From Euonymus europaeus (lineage: Eukaryota > Streptophyta > Magnoliopsida > Celastrales > Celastraceae), in NCBI GenBank assembly GCA_963580455.1, contig OY756969.1, forward strand, positions 23,966,760-24,030,759: 64,000 nucleotides of DNA. Reading direction: 5' to 3'. The notes beneath the pieces were generated by a model that was given only the letters and a program-made list of their open reading frames with translations, had not been told where the DNA came from and ran no database searches. A program made the position numbers and the translations under genes. Below, one piece after another: positions 26,467 to 39,787 of this stretch. Each line of letters opens with the position of its first letter. Positions within the stretch are counted from its first letter, which is position 1.

Positions 26467-29400
26467 ACTCGGAATCAATGGATAATCATAAAACCGTTTA
26501 CGTAAATAAACCACATTTCGCGGCTAACTAGGTGAAATGAGACCTACTTGCCACGAGTTCTGAAATAAAAATCCGAAACGGCAGGATTGTAGAGCTCGAA
26601 AAGTAGTGCGAAATCAAGCTAAAAATCACCGAATTCAGAACTCGGAGTCAACGTATATTCATAAAACCGTTTACGTAAAGAAACCACATTTCGCGGCTAA
26701 CTAGGTGAAACGAGACCTACTAGCCACGAGTTCTGAAATCAAAATCCGAAACGACAGGATTGTAGAGCTCGAAAAGTAGTGCGAAATCAAGCTAAAAATC
26801 ACCGAATTCAGAACTCGAAGTCAACGGATATTCATAAAACCGTTTACGTAAAGAAACCACATTTCGCGGCTAACTAGGTGAAACGAGACCTACTAGCCCC
26901 GAGTTCTGAAATCAAAATCCGAAATGCCAGGATTGTAGAGCTCGAAAAGTAGTGCGAAATCAAACTAAAAATCACCGAATTCAGAACTCGGAGTGAACGT
27001 ATATTCATAAAACCGTTTACGTAAAGAAACCACATTTCGCGGCTAACTAGGTGAAACGAGACCTACTAGCCACGAGTTCTGAAATCAAAATCCGAAATGA
27101 CAGGATTGTAGAGCTCAAAAAGTAGTGCGAAATCAAGCTCAAAATCACCGAATTCAGAACTCGGAGTGAACGGATATTCATAAAACCGTTTACGTAAAGA
27201 AACCACATTTCGCGGCTAACTAGGTGAAACGAGACCTACTAGCCACGAGTTCTGAAATCGAAATCCGAAACGCCAGGATTGTAGAGCTCAAAAATTAGTG
27301 CGAAATCAAGCTAAAAATCAACGAATTCAGAACTCGGAGTCAACGGATATTCATAAAACCGTTTACGTAAAGAAACCACATTTCGCGGCTAACTAGGTGA
27401 AACGAGACCTACTAGCCACGAGTTCTGAAATCAAAATCCGAAAGGCCAGGATTGTAGAGCACGAAAAGTAGTGCGAAATCAGGCTAAAAATCACCAAATT
27501 CAGAACTCGGAGTCAAAGGATATTCATAAAACCGTTTACGTAAAGAAACCACATTTCGCGGCTAACTAGGTGAAACGAGACCTACTAGCCACGAATTCTG
27601 AAATCAAAATCCGAAACTCTAGGATTGTAGAGCTCGAAAAGTAGTGCGAAATCAAGCTAAAAATCACCGAATTCAGAACTCGGAGTCAACGGATATTCAT
27701 AAAACCGTTTACGTAAAGAAACCACATTTCGCGGCTAACTAGGTGAAACGAGACCTACTAGCCACGAGTTCTGAAATCAAAATCCGAAACAACAGGATTG
27801 TAGAGCTCGAAAAGTAGTGCGAAATCAAGCTAAAAATCACCGAATTCAGAACTCGAAGTCAACGGATATTCATAAAACCGTTTACGTAAAGAAACCACAT
27901 TTCGCGGCTAACTAGGTGAAACGAGACCTACTAGCCCCGAGTTCTGAAATCAAAATCCGAAATGCCAGGATTGTAGAGCTCGAAAAGTAGTGCGAAATCA
28001 AACTAAAAATCACCGAATTCAGAACTCGGAGTGAACGTATATTCATAAAACCGTTTACGTAAAGAAACCACATTTCGCGGCTAACTAGGTGAAACGAGAC
28101 CTACTAGCCACGAGTTCTGAAATCAAAATCCGAAATGACAGGATTGTAGAGCTCAAAAAGTAGTGCGAAATCAAGCTCAAAATCACCGAATTCAGAACTC
28201 GGAGTGAACGGATATTCATAAAACCGTTTACGTAAAGAAACCACATTTCGCGGCTAACTAGGTGAAACGATACCTACTAGCCACGAGTTCTGAAATCGAA
28301 ATCCGAAACGCCAGGATTGTAGAGCTCAAAAAGTAGTGCGAAATCAAGCTAAAAATCAACGAATTCAGAACTCGGAGTCAACGGATATTCATAAAACCGT
28401 TTACGTAAAGAAACCACATTTCGCCGCTAACTAGGTGAAACGAGACCTACTAGCCACGAGTTCTGAAATCAAAATCCGAAAGGCCAGGATTGTAGAGCAC
28501 GAAAAGTAGTGCGAAATCAGGCTAAAAATCACCAAATTCAGAACTCGGAGTCAAAGGATATTCATAAAACCGTTTACGTAAAGAAACCACATTTCGCAGC
28601 TAACTAGGTGAAACGAGACCTACTAGTCACAAGTTCTGAAATCAAAATCCGAAAGGCCAGGATTGTAGAGCTCGAAAAGTAGTGTGAAATCAAGCTAAAA
28701 ATCACCGAATTCACAACTCGGAGTCAACGGATATTCATAAAACCGTTTACGTAAAGAAACCACATTTCGCGGCTAACTAGGTGAAACGAGACCTACTAGC
28801 CACGAATTCTGAAATCAAAATCCGAAACGCTAGGATTGTAGAGCTCGAAAAGTAGTGCGAAATCAAGCTAAAAATCACCGAATTCAGAACTCGGAGTCAA
28901 CGGATATTCATAAAACCGTTTACGTAAAGAAACCACATTTCGCGGCTAACTAGGTGAAACGAGACCTACTAGCCACGAGTTCCGAAATCAAAATCCGAAA
29001 TGCCAGGATTGTAGAGCTCGAAAAGTAGTGCGAAATCAAGCAAAAAATCAACGAATTCAGAACTCGGAGTCAACGGATATTCATAAAACCGTTTACGTAA
29101 AGGATCCACATTTCGCGGCAAACTAGGTGAAACGAGACCTACTAGCCACGAGTTCTGAAATCAAAATCCGAATTTCCAGGATTTTAGAGCTAGAAAAATA
29201 GTGCGAAATCAAGCTAAAAATCACCGAATTCGGAACTCGGAGTCAACGGATATTCATAAAACCGTTTACGTAAAGAAACCACATTTCGCGGCTAACTAGG
29301 TGAAACGAGACCTACTAGCCACGAGTTCTTAAATCAAAATCCGAATCTCCAGGATTGTAGAGCTCGAAAAATAGTGCGAAATCGAGCTAAAAATCACCGA

Positions 29401-29926
29401 ATTCAGAACTCGGAGTCAACGGATATTCATAAAACCGTTTACGTAAAGAAAGCACATTTCGCGGCTAACTAGGTGAAACGAGACCTACTAGCCACGAGTT
29501 CTGAAATCAAAATCCGAAATGACAAGATTGTAGAGCTCGAAAAGTAGTGCGAAATCAAGCTAAAAATCACCGAATTCAGAACTCGGAGTCAACGGATATT
29601 CATAAAACCGTTTACGTAAAGAAACCACATTTCGCGGCTAACTAGGTGAAACGAGACCTACTAGCCACGAGTTCTGAAATCAAAATCCGAAATGCCAGGA
29701 TTGTAGAGCTTGAAAAGTAGTGCGAAATCAAGCTAAAAATCAACGAATTCAGAACTCGGAGTCAACGGATATTCATAAAACCGTTTACGTAAAGAAACCA
29801 CATTTCGCGGCTAAGTAGGTGAAACGAGACCTACTAGCCCCGAGTTCTGAAATCAAAATCCGAAATTCCAGGATTGTAGAGCTCGAAAAGTAGTGCGAAA
29901 TCAAGCTAAAAATCACCGAATTCAAA
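26467..29926. repeat. Irregular HOR, 20-monomer copy
   Basis: The 3460 bp hold 20 monomers. The first nine follow the 15-mer order. A run of GTGAACG / AAGGCC-GCACG / TCAAAGG types is then repeated. Two monomers at 28889 and 29062 match the pair at 1-346 and 3979-4324, including AGCAAAAAATC and AGGATCCAC. The copy returns to the AATGACAAG to CCCCGAG tail at its end. Confidence 0.85.
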
Positions 29927-30964
29927 ACTCGGAGTCAATGGATAATCATAAAACCGTTTACGTAAAGAAATCACATTTCGCGGCTAACTAGGTGAAATGA
30001 GACCTACTTGCCATGAGTTCTGAAATAAAAATCCGAAACGGCAGGATTGTAGAGCTCGAAAAGTAGTGCGAAATCAAGCTAAAAATCACCGAATTCAGAA
30101 CTCGGAGTCAACGTATATTCATAAAACCGTTTACGTAAAGAAACCACATTTCGCGGCTAACTAGGTGAAACGAGACCTACTAGCCACGAGTTCTGAAATC
30201 AAAATCCGAAACGACAGGATTGTAGAGCTCGAAAAGTAGTGCGAAATCAAGCTAAAAATCACCGAATTCAGAACTCGAAGTCAACGGATATTCATAAAAC
30301 CGTTTACGTAAAGAAACCACATTTCGCGGCTAACTAGGTGAAACGAGACCTACTAGCCCCGAGTTCTGAAATCAAAATCCGAAATGCCAGGATTGTAGAG
30401 CTCGAAAAGTAGTGCGAAATCAAACTAAAAATCACCGAATTCAGAACTCGGAGTGAACGTATATTCATAAAACCGTTTACGTAAAGAAACCACATTTCGC
30501 GGCTAACTAGGTGAAACGAGACCTACTAGCCACGAGTTCTGAAATCAAAATCCGAAATGACAGGATTGTAGAGCTCAAAAAGTAGTGCGAAATCAAGCTC
30601 AAAATCACCAAATTCAGAACTCGGAGTGAACGGATATTCATAAAACCGTTTACGTAAAGAAACCACATTTCGCGGCTAACTAGGTGAAACGAGACCTACT
30701 AGCCACGAGTTCTGAAATCAAAATCCGAAATGACAGGATTGTAGAGCTCAAAAAGTAGTGCGAAATCAAGCTCAAAATCACCGAATTCAGAACTCGGAGT
30801 GAACGGATATTCATAAAACCGTTTACGTAAAGAAACCACATTTCGCGGCTAACTAGATGAAACGAGACCTACTAGCCCCGAGTTCTGAAATCAAAATCCG
30901 AAATTCCAGGATTGTAGAGCTCGAAAAGTAGTGCGAAATCCAGCTAAAAATCACCGAATTCAAA
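29927..30964. repeat. Irregular HOR, shortened 6-monomer copy
   Basis: The GGATAATCAT marker monomers at 29927 and 30965 are only 1038 bp (six units) apart. The order is AACGGC, AACGAC, CCCCGAG, two GTGAACG-linked AATGAC units, then CCCCGAG with AATTCC. Most of the 15-mer has been deleted. Confidence 0.85.
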
Positions 30965-33559
30965 ACTCGGAATCAATGGATAATCATAAAACCGTTTACG
31001 TAAAGAAACCACATTTCGCGGCTAACTAGGTGAAATGAGACCTACTTGCCACGAGTTCTGAAATAAAAATCCGAAACGGCAGGATTGTAGAGCTCGAAAA
31101 GTAGTGCGAAATCAAGCTAAAAATCACCGAATTCGGAACTCGGAGTCAACGTATATTCATAAAACCGTTTACGTAAAGAAACCACATTTCGCGGCTAACT
31201 AGGTGAAACGAGACCTACTAGCCACGAGTTCTGAAATCAAAATCCGAAATGACAGGATTGTAGAGCTCAAAAAGTAGTGCGAAATCAAGCTCAAAATCAC
31301 CGAATTCAGAACTCGGAGTGAACGGATATTCATAAAACCGTTTACGTAAAGAAACCACATTTCGCGGCTAACTAGGTGAAACGAGACCTAATAGCCACGA
31401 GTTCTGAAATCAAAATCCGAAACGCCAGGATTGTAGAGCTCGAAAAGTAGTGTGAAATGAAGCTAAAAATCACCGAATTCAGAAGTCGGAGTCAACGGAT
31501 ATTCATAAAACCGTTTACGTAAAGAAACCACATTTCGCGGCTAACTAGGTGAAATGAGACCTACTAGCCACGAGTTCTGAAATCAAAATCCGAAACGCCA
31601 GGATTGTAGAGCTCGAAAAGTAGTGCGAAATCAAGCTAAAAATCAACGAATTCATAACTCGGAGTCAACGAATATTCATAAAACCGTTTACGTAAAGAAA
31701 CCACTTTTCGTGGCTAACCAGGTGAAACGAGACCAACTAGCCACGAGTTCTGAAATCAAAATCCGAAAGGCCAGGATTGTAGAGCTCGAAAAGTAGTGTG
31801 AAATCAAGCTAAAAATCATCGAATTCGGAACTCGGAGTCAACGGATATTCATAAAACCGTTTACGTAAAGAAACCACATTTCGCGGATAACTAGGTGAAA
31901 CGAGACCTACTAGTCACGAGTTCTGAAATCAAAATCCGAAAGGCCAGGATTGTAGAGCTCGAAAAGTAGTGTGAAATCAAGCTAAAAATCACCGAATTCA
32001 CAACTCGGAGTCAACGGATATTCATAAAACCGTTTACGTAAAGAAACCACATTTCGCGGCTAACTAGGTGAAACGAGACCTACTAGCCACGAATTCTGAA
32101 ATCAAAATCCGAAAGGCTAGGATTGTAGAGCTCGAAAAGTAGTGCGAAATCAAGCTAAAAATCACCGAATTCAGAACTCGGAGTCAACAGATATTCATAA
32201 AACCGTTTACGTAAAGAAACCACATTTCGCGGCTAACTAGGTGAAACGAGACCTACTAGCCACGAGTTCTGAAATAAAAATCCGAAACGCCAGGATTGTA
32301 GAGCTCGAAAAGTAGTGCGAAATCAAGCTAAAAATCACCGAATTCAGAACTCGGAGTCAAACGATATTCATAAAACCGTTTACATAAAGAAACCACATTT
32401 CGCGGCTAACTAGGTGAAACGAGACCTACTAGCCACGAGTTCTGAAATCAAAATCCGAAACGACAGGATTGTAGAGCTGAAAAAGTAGTGCGAAATCAAG
32501 CTCAAAATCACCGAATTCAGAACTCGGAGTAAACGGATATTCATAAAACCGTTTACGTAAAGAAAACACATTTCGCGGCTAACTAGGTGAAACGAGACCT
32601 ACTAGCCACGAGTTCTGAAATCAAAATCCGAAACTCCAGGATTATAGAGCTCGAAAAGTAGTGCGAAATCAAGCTAAAAATCACCGAATTTAGAACTCGG
32701 AGTGAACGGATATTCATAAAACCGTTTACGTAAAGAAACGACATTTCGCGGCTAACTAGGTGAAACGAGACCTACTAGCCACGAGTTCTGAAATCAAAAT
32801 CCGAAATGCCAGGATTGTAGAGCTCAAAAAGTAGTGCGAAATCAAGCTAAAAATCAACGAATTCAGAACTCGGAGTCAACGGATATTCATAAAACCGTTT
32901 ACGTAAAGAAACCACATTTCGTGGCTAACCAGGTGAAATGAGACCTACAAGCCACATGTTTTGAAATCAAAATCCGAAACGCCAGGATTGTAGAGCTCGA
33001 AAAGTAGTGCGAAATCAAGCTAAAAATCACCGAATTCAAAACTCGGAGTCAATGGATATTTATAAAACCGTTTACGTAAAGAAACCACATTTCGCGGCTA
33101 ACTAGGTGAAACGAGACCTACTAGCCACGAGTTCTGAAATAAAAATCCGAAACGCCAGGATTGTAGAGCTCGAAAAGTAGTGCGAAATCAAGCTAAAAAT
33201 CACCGAATTCAGAACTCGGAGTCAAACGATATTCATAAAACCGTTTACATAAAGAAACCACATTTCGCGGCTAACTAGGTGAAACGAGACCTACTAGCCA
33301 CGAGTTCTGAAATCACAATCCGAAATGCCAGGATTGTAGAGCTCGAAAAGTAGTGCGAAATCAAGCTAAAAATCACCGAATTCATAACTCGCAGTCAACG
33401 GATATTCATAAAACCGTTTACGTAAAGAAACCACATTTCGTGGCTAACCAGGTGAAACGAGACCTATTAGCCACGAGTTCTGAAATCAAAATCCGAATTT
33501 CCAGGATTGTAGAGCTCGAAAAGTAGTGCGAAATCAAGCTAAAAATCACCGAATTCAGA
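30965..33559. repeat. Fifteen mixed monomers, HOR boundary zone
   Basis: After one last GGATAATCAT monomer the regular order is lost. These fifteen units have mixed variants and more private changes (for example CCACTTTTCG at about 31,703, CCACATG near 32,953, and AAACGATATT twice). The near-repeats at 32,3xx and 33,2xx share TCAAACGATATT with TTTACATAAAG. This is a lower-homogeneity zone between two HOR families. No gene is visible. Confidence 0.83.
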
Positions 33560-34251
33560 ACTCGGAGTCAACGGATATTCATAAAACCGTTTACGTAAAG
33601 AAACCACATTTCGCGGCTAACTAGGTGAAACGAGACCTACTAGCCCCGAGTTCTGAAATCAAAATCCGAAACTCCAGGATTGTAGTACTCGAAAAGTAGA
33701 GCAAAATGAAGCTGAAAATCAACGAATTCAGAACTCGGAGTCAACGGATATTCATCAAACTGTTTACGTAAAGAAACCACATTTCGCGGCTAACTAGGTT
33801 AAACAAGACCTACTAGCCACGAGTTCTGAAATCAAAATCCGAAATGCCAGGATTGTAGAGCACGAAAAGTAGTGCGAAATCAAGCTAAAAATCACCAAAT
33901 TCAGAACTCGGAGTCAAAGGATATTCATAAAACCGTTTACGTAAAGAAACCACATTTCGCGGCTAACTAGGTGAAACGAGACCTACTAGCCACGAGTTCT
34001 GAAATCAAAATCCGAAACGACAGGATTGTAGAGCTCGAAAAGTAGTGCGAAATCAAGCTAAAAATCACCGAATTCAGAACTCGGAGTCAACGGATATTCA
34101 TAAAACCGTTTACGTAAAGAAACCACATTTCGCGGCTAACTAGGTGAAACGAGACCTATTAGCCACGAGTTCTGAAATCAAAATCCGAAATTCCAGGATT
34201 GTAGAGCTCGAAAAGTAGTGCGAAATCAAGCTAAAAATCACCGAATTCAGA
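33560..34251. repeat. 8-mer HOR, shortened 4-mer copy
   Basis: The four monomers correspond to m1 (GTAGTACTCG), m2 (TTCATCAAACTG), m3 (TCAAAGG) and m8 (CTATTAGCC) of the 8-mer that follows. m4-m7 are missing as an exact whole-monomer deletion (or were not yet inserted). The next m1 starts at 34252, exactly 692 bp downstream. Confidence 0.92.
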
Positions 34252-35635
34252 ACTCGGAGTCAACGGATATTCATAAAACCGTTTACGTAAAGAAACCACA
34301 TTTCGCGGCTAACTAGGTGAAACGAGACCTACTAGCCCCGAGTTCTGAAATCAAAATCCGAAACTCCAGGATTGTAGTACTCGAAAAGTAGAGCAAAATG
34401 AAGCTGAAAATCAACGAATTCAGAACTCGGAGTCAACGGATATTCATCAAACTGTTTACGTAAAGAAACCACATTTCGCGGCTAACTAGGTTAAACAAGA
34501 CCTACTAGCCACGAGTTCTGAAATCAAAATCCGAAATGCCAGGATTGTAGAGCACGAAAAGTAGTGCGAAATCAAGCTAAAAATCACCAAATTCAGAACT
34601 CGGAGTCAAAGGATATTCATAAAACCGTTTACGTAAAGAAACCACATTTCGCGGCTAACTAGGTGAAACGAGACCTACTAGCCACGAGTTCTGAAATCAA
34701 AATCCGAAACGACAGGATTGTAGAGCTCAAAAAGTAGTGCGAAATCAAGCTAAAAATCACCGAATTCAGAACTCGGAGTCAAGGGATATTCATAAAACCG
34801 TTTACGTAAAGAAACCACATTTCGCGGCTAACTAGGTGAAACGAGACCTACTAGCCACGAGTTCTGAAATCAAAATCCGAAATTCCAGGATTGTAGAGCT
34901 CGAAAAGTAGTGCGAAATCAAGCTAAAAATCACCGAATTCAGAACTCGGAGTCAACGGATATTCATAAAACCGTTTACGTAAAGAAACCACATTTCGTGG
35001 CTAACCAGGTGAAACGAGACCTACAAGCCACGAGTTCTGAAATCAAAATCCGAAACACCAAGATTGTAGAGCTCGAAAAGTAGTGCGAAATCAAGCTAAA
35101 AATCACCTAATTCAGAACTCGGAGTCAATGGATATTCATAAAACCGTTTACGTAAAGAAACCACATTTCGCGGCTAACTAGGTGAAACGAGACCTACTAG
35201 CCACGAGTTGTGAAATCAAAATCCGAAATGCCAGGATTGTAGAGCTCGAAAAGTAGTGCGAAATCAAGGTAAAAATCACCGAATTCAGAACTCGGAGTCA
35301 ACGGATATTCATAAAACCGTTTACGTAAAGAAACCACATTTCGCTGCTAACTAGGTGAAACGAGACCTACTAGCCACGAGTTCTGAAATCAAAATCCGAA
35401 ATGCCAAGATTGTAGAGCTCGAAAAGTAGTGCGAAATCAAGCTAAAAATCACCGAATTCAGAACTCGGAGTCAACGGATATTCATAAAACCGTTTACGTA
35501 AAGAAACCACATTTCGCGGCTAACTAGGTGAAACGAGACCTATTAGCCACGAGTTCTGAAATCAAAATCCGAATTTCCAGGATTGTAGAGCTCGAAAAGT
35601 AGTGCGAAATCAAGCTAAAAATCACCGAATTCAGA
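34252..35635. repeat. 8-mer HOR copy A (1384 bp)
   Basis: The eight monomers in order are m1 CCCCGAG, AACTCC, GTAGTACTCG, AGCAAAATGAAGC; m2 TTCATCAAACTG, GGTTAAACAAG, GAGCACG; m3 TCAAAGG, AACGAC, CTCAAAAAG; m4 TCAAGGG; m5 TTCGTGG, TAACCAGG, CTACAAGCC, AACACC; m6 TCAATGG, GAGTTGTG, CAAGGTAAAAATC; m7 TTCGCTGC, AATGCCAAG; m8 CTATTAGCC with AATTTCC. The period is exactly 8 x 173. Confidence 0.95.
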
Positions 35636-37019
35636 ACTCGGAGTCAACGGATATTCATAAAACCGTTTACGTAAAGAAACCACATTTCGCGGCTAACTAG
35701 GTGAAACGAGACCTACTAGCCCCGAGTTCTGAAATCAAAATCCGAAACTCCAGGATTGTAGTACTCGAAAAGTAGAGCAAAATGAAGCTCTAAATCAACG
35801 AATTCAGAACTCGGAGTCAACGGATATTCATCAAACTGTTTACGTAAAGAAACCACATTTCGCGGCTAACTAGGTTAAACAAGACCTACTAGCCACGAGT
35901 TCTGAAATCAAAATCCGAAATGCCAGGATTGTAGAGCACGAAAAGTAGTGCGAAATCAAGCTAAAAATCACCAAATTCAGAACTCGGAGTCAAAGGATAT
36001 TCATAAAACCGTTTACGTAAAGAAACCACATTTCGCGGCTAACTAGGTGAAACGAGACCTACTAGCCACGAGTTCTGAAATCAAAATCCGAAACGACAGG
36101 ATTGTAGAGCTCAAAAAGTAGTGCGAAATCAAGCTAAAAATCACCGAATTCAGAACTCGGAGTCAAGGGATATTCATAAAACCGTTTACGTAAAGAAACC
36201 ACATTTCGCGGCTAACTAGGTGAAACGAGACCTACTAGCCACGAGTTCTGAAATCAAAATCCGAAATTCCAGGATTGTAGAGCTCTAAAAGTAGTGCGAA
36301 ATCAAGCTAAAAATCACCGAATTCAGAACTCGGAGTCAACGGATATTTATAAAACCGTTTACGTAAAGAAACCACATTTCGTGGCTAACCAGGTGAAACG
36401 AGACCTACAAGCCACGAGTTCTGAAATCAAAATCCGAAACACCAAGATTGTAGAGCTCGAAAAGTAGTGCGAAATCAAGCTAAAAATCACCTAATTCAGA
36501 ACTCGGAGTCAATGGATATTCATAAAACCGTTTACGTAAAGAAACCACATTTCGCGGCTAACTAGGTGAAACGAGACCTACTAGCCACGAGTTGTGAAAT
36601 CAAAATCCGAAATGCCAAGATTGTAGAGCTCGAAAAGTAGTGCGAAATCAAGGTAAAAATCACCGAATTCAGAACTCGGAGTCAACGGATATTCATAAAA
36701 CCGTTTACGTAAAGAAACCACATTTCGCTGCTAACTAGGTGAAACGAGACCTACTAGCCACGAGTTCTGAAATCAAAATCCGAAATGCCAAGATTGTAGA
36801 GCTCGAAAAGTAGTGCGAAATCAAGCTAAAAATCACCGAATTCAGAACTCGGAGTCAACGGATATTCATAAAACCGTTTACGTAAAGAAACCACATTTCG
36901 CGGCTAACTAGGTGAAACGAGACCTATTAGCCACGAGTTCTGAAATCAAAATCCGAATTTCCAGGATTGTAGAGCTCGAAAAGTAGTGCGAAATCAAGCT
37001 AAAAATCACCGAATTCAGA
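35636..37019. repeat. 8-mer HOR copy B (1384 bp)
   Basis: The monomer order is the same as copy A. Private changes include GAAGCTCTAAATC in m1, GAGCTCTAAAAG in m4 and TTTATAAAACC in m5. Confidence 0.95.
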
Positions 37020-38403
37020 ACTCGGAGTCAACGGATATTCATAAAACCGTTTACGTAAAGAAACCACATTTCGCGGCTAACTAGGTGAAACGAGACCTAC
37101 TAGCCCCGAGTTCTGAAATCAAAATCCGAAACTCCAGGATTGTAGTACTCGAAAAGTAGAGCAAAATGAAGCTGAAAATCAACGAATTCAGAACTCGGAG
37201 TCAACGGATATTCATCAAACTGTTTACGTAAAGAAACCACATTTCGCGGCTAACTAGGTTAAACAAGACCTACTAGCCACGAGTTCTGAAATCAAAATCC
37301 GAAATAACAGGATTGTAGAGCACGAAAAGTAGTGCGAAATCAAGCTAAAAATCACCAAATTCAGAACTCGGAGTCAAAGGATATTCATAAAACCGTTTAC
37401 GTAAAGAAACCACATTTCGCGGCTAACTAGGTGAAACGAGACCTACTAGCCACGAGTTCTGAAATCAAAATCCGAAACGACAGGATTGTAGAGCTCAAAA
37501 AGTAGTGCGAAATCAAGCTAAAAATCACCGAATTCAGAACTCGGAGTCAAGGGATATTCATAAAACCGTTTACGTAAAGAAACCACATTTCGCGGCTAAC
37601 TAGGTGAAACGAGACCTACTAGCCACGAGTTCTGAAATCAAAATCCGAAATGCCAGGATTGTAGAGCTCAAAAAGTAGTGCGAAATCAAGCTAAAAATCA
37701 CCGAATTCAGAACTCGGAGTCAACGGATATTCATAAAACCGTTTACGTAAAGAAACCACATTTCGTGGCTAACCAGGTGAAACGAGACCTACAAGCCACG
37801 AGTTCTGAAATCAAAATCCGAAACACCAAGATTGTAGAGCTCGAAAAGTAGTGCGAAATCAAGCTAAAAATCACCTAATTCAGAACTCGGAGTCAATGGA
37901 TATTCATAAAACCGTTTACGTAAAGAAACCACATTTCGCGGCTAACTAGGTGAAACGAGACCTACTAGCCACGAGTTGTGAAATCAAAATCCGAAATGCC
38001 ATGATTGTAGAGCTCGAAAACTAGTGCGAAATCAAGGTAAAAATCACCGAATTCAGAACTCGGAGTCAACGGATATTCATAAAACCGTTTACGTAAAGAA
38101 ACCACATTTCGCTGCTAACTAGGTGAAACGAGACCTACTAGCCACGAGTTCTGAAATCAAAATCCGAAATGCCAAGATTGTAGAGCTCGAAAAGTAGTGC
38201 GAAATCAAGCTAAAAATCACCGAATTCAGAACTCGGAGTCAACGGATATTCATAAAACCGTTTACGTAAAGAAACCACATTTCGCGGCTAACTAGGTGAA
38301 ACGAGACCTATTAGCCACGAGTTCTGAAATCAAAATCCGAAATTCCAGGATTGTAGAGCTCGAAAAGTAGTGCGAAATCAAGCTAAAAATCACCGAATTC
38401 AGA
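37020..38403. repeat. 8-mer HOR copy C (1384 bp)
   Basis: The monomer order is the same. m2 has AATAACAGG. m4 has AATGCC with CTCAAAAAG. m6 has AATGCCATG and GAAAACTAG, both shared with copy D, so C and D are the closest pair. Confidence 0.95.
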
Positions 38404-39787
38404 ACTCGGAGTCAACGGATATTCATAAAACCGTTTACGTAAAGAAACCACATTTCGCGGCTAACTAGGTGAAACGAGACCTACTAGCCCCGAGTTCTGA
38501 AATCAAAATCCGAAACTCCAGGATTGTAGTACTCGAAAAGTAGAGCAAAATGAAGCTGAAAATCAACGAATTCAGAACTCGGAGTCAACGGATATTCATC
38601 AAACTGTTTACGTAAAGAAACCACATTTCGCGGCTAACTAGGTTAAACAAGACCTACTAGCCACGAGTTCTGAAATCAAAATCCGAAATGCCAGGATTGT
38701 AGAGCACGAAAAGTAGTGCGAAATCAAGCTAAAAATCACCAAATTCAGAACTCGGAGTCAAAGGATATTCATAAAACCGTTTACGTAAAGAAACCACATT
38801 TCGCGGCTAACTAGGTGAAACGAGACCTACTAGCCACGAGTTCTGAAATCAAAATCCGAAACGACAGGATTGTAGAGCTCAAAAAGTAGTGCGAAATCAA
38901 GCTAAAAATCACCGAATTCAGAACTCGGAGTCAAGGGATATTCATAAAACCGTTTACGTAAAGAAACCACATTTCGCGGCTAACTAGGTGAAACGAGACC
39001 TACTAGCCACGAGTTCTGAAATCAAAATCCGAAATGCCAGGATTGTAGAGCTCAAAAAGTAGTGCGAAATCAAGCTAAAAATCACCGAATTCAGAACTCG
39101 GAGTCAACGGATATTCATAAAACCGTTTACGTAAAGAAACCACATTTCGTGGCTAACCAGGTGAAACGAGACCTACAAGCCACGAGTTCTGAAATCAAAA
39201 TCCGAAACACCAAGATTGTAGAGCTCGAAAAGTAGTGCGAAATCAAGCTAAAAATCACCTAATTCAGAACTCGGAGTCAATGGATATTCATAAAACCGTT
39301 TACGTAAAGAAACCACATTTCGCGGCTAACTAGGTGAAACGAGACCTACTAGCCACGAGTTGTGAAATCAAAATCCGAAATGCCATGATTGTAGAGCTCG
39401 AAAACTAGTGCGAAATCAAGGTAAAAATCACCGAATTCAGAACTCGGAGTCAACGGATATTCATAAAACCGTTTACGTAAAGAAACCACATTTCGCTGCT
39501 AACTAGGTGAAACGAGACCTACTAGCCACGAGTTCTGAAATCAAAATCCGAAATGCCAAGATTGTAGAGCTCGAAAAGTAGTGCGAAATCAAGCTAAAAA
39601 TCACCGAATTCAGAACTCGGAGTCAACGGATATTCATAAAACCGTTTACGTAAAGAAACCACATTTCGCGGCTAACTAGGTGAAACGAGACCTATTAGCC
39701 ACGAGTTCTGAAATCAAAATCCGAAATTCCAGGATTGTAGAGCTCGAAAAGTAGTGCGAAATCAAGCTAAAAATCACCGAATTCAGA
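38404..39787. repeat. 8-mer HOR copy D (1384 bp)
   Basis: The monomer order is the same. Copy D shares the m6 markers AATGCCATG and GAAAACTAG, and the m4 AATGCC, with copy C. Its m8 has AAATTCC where copies A-C have AATTTCC. Confidence 0.95.
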
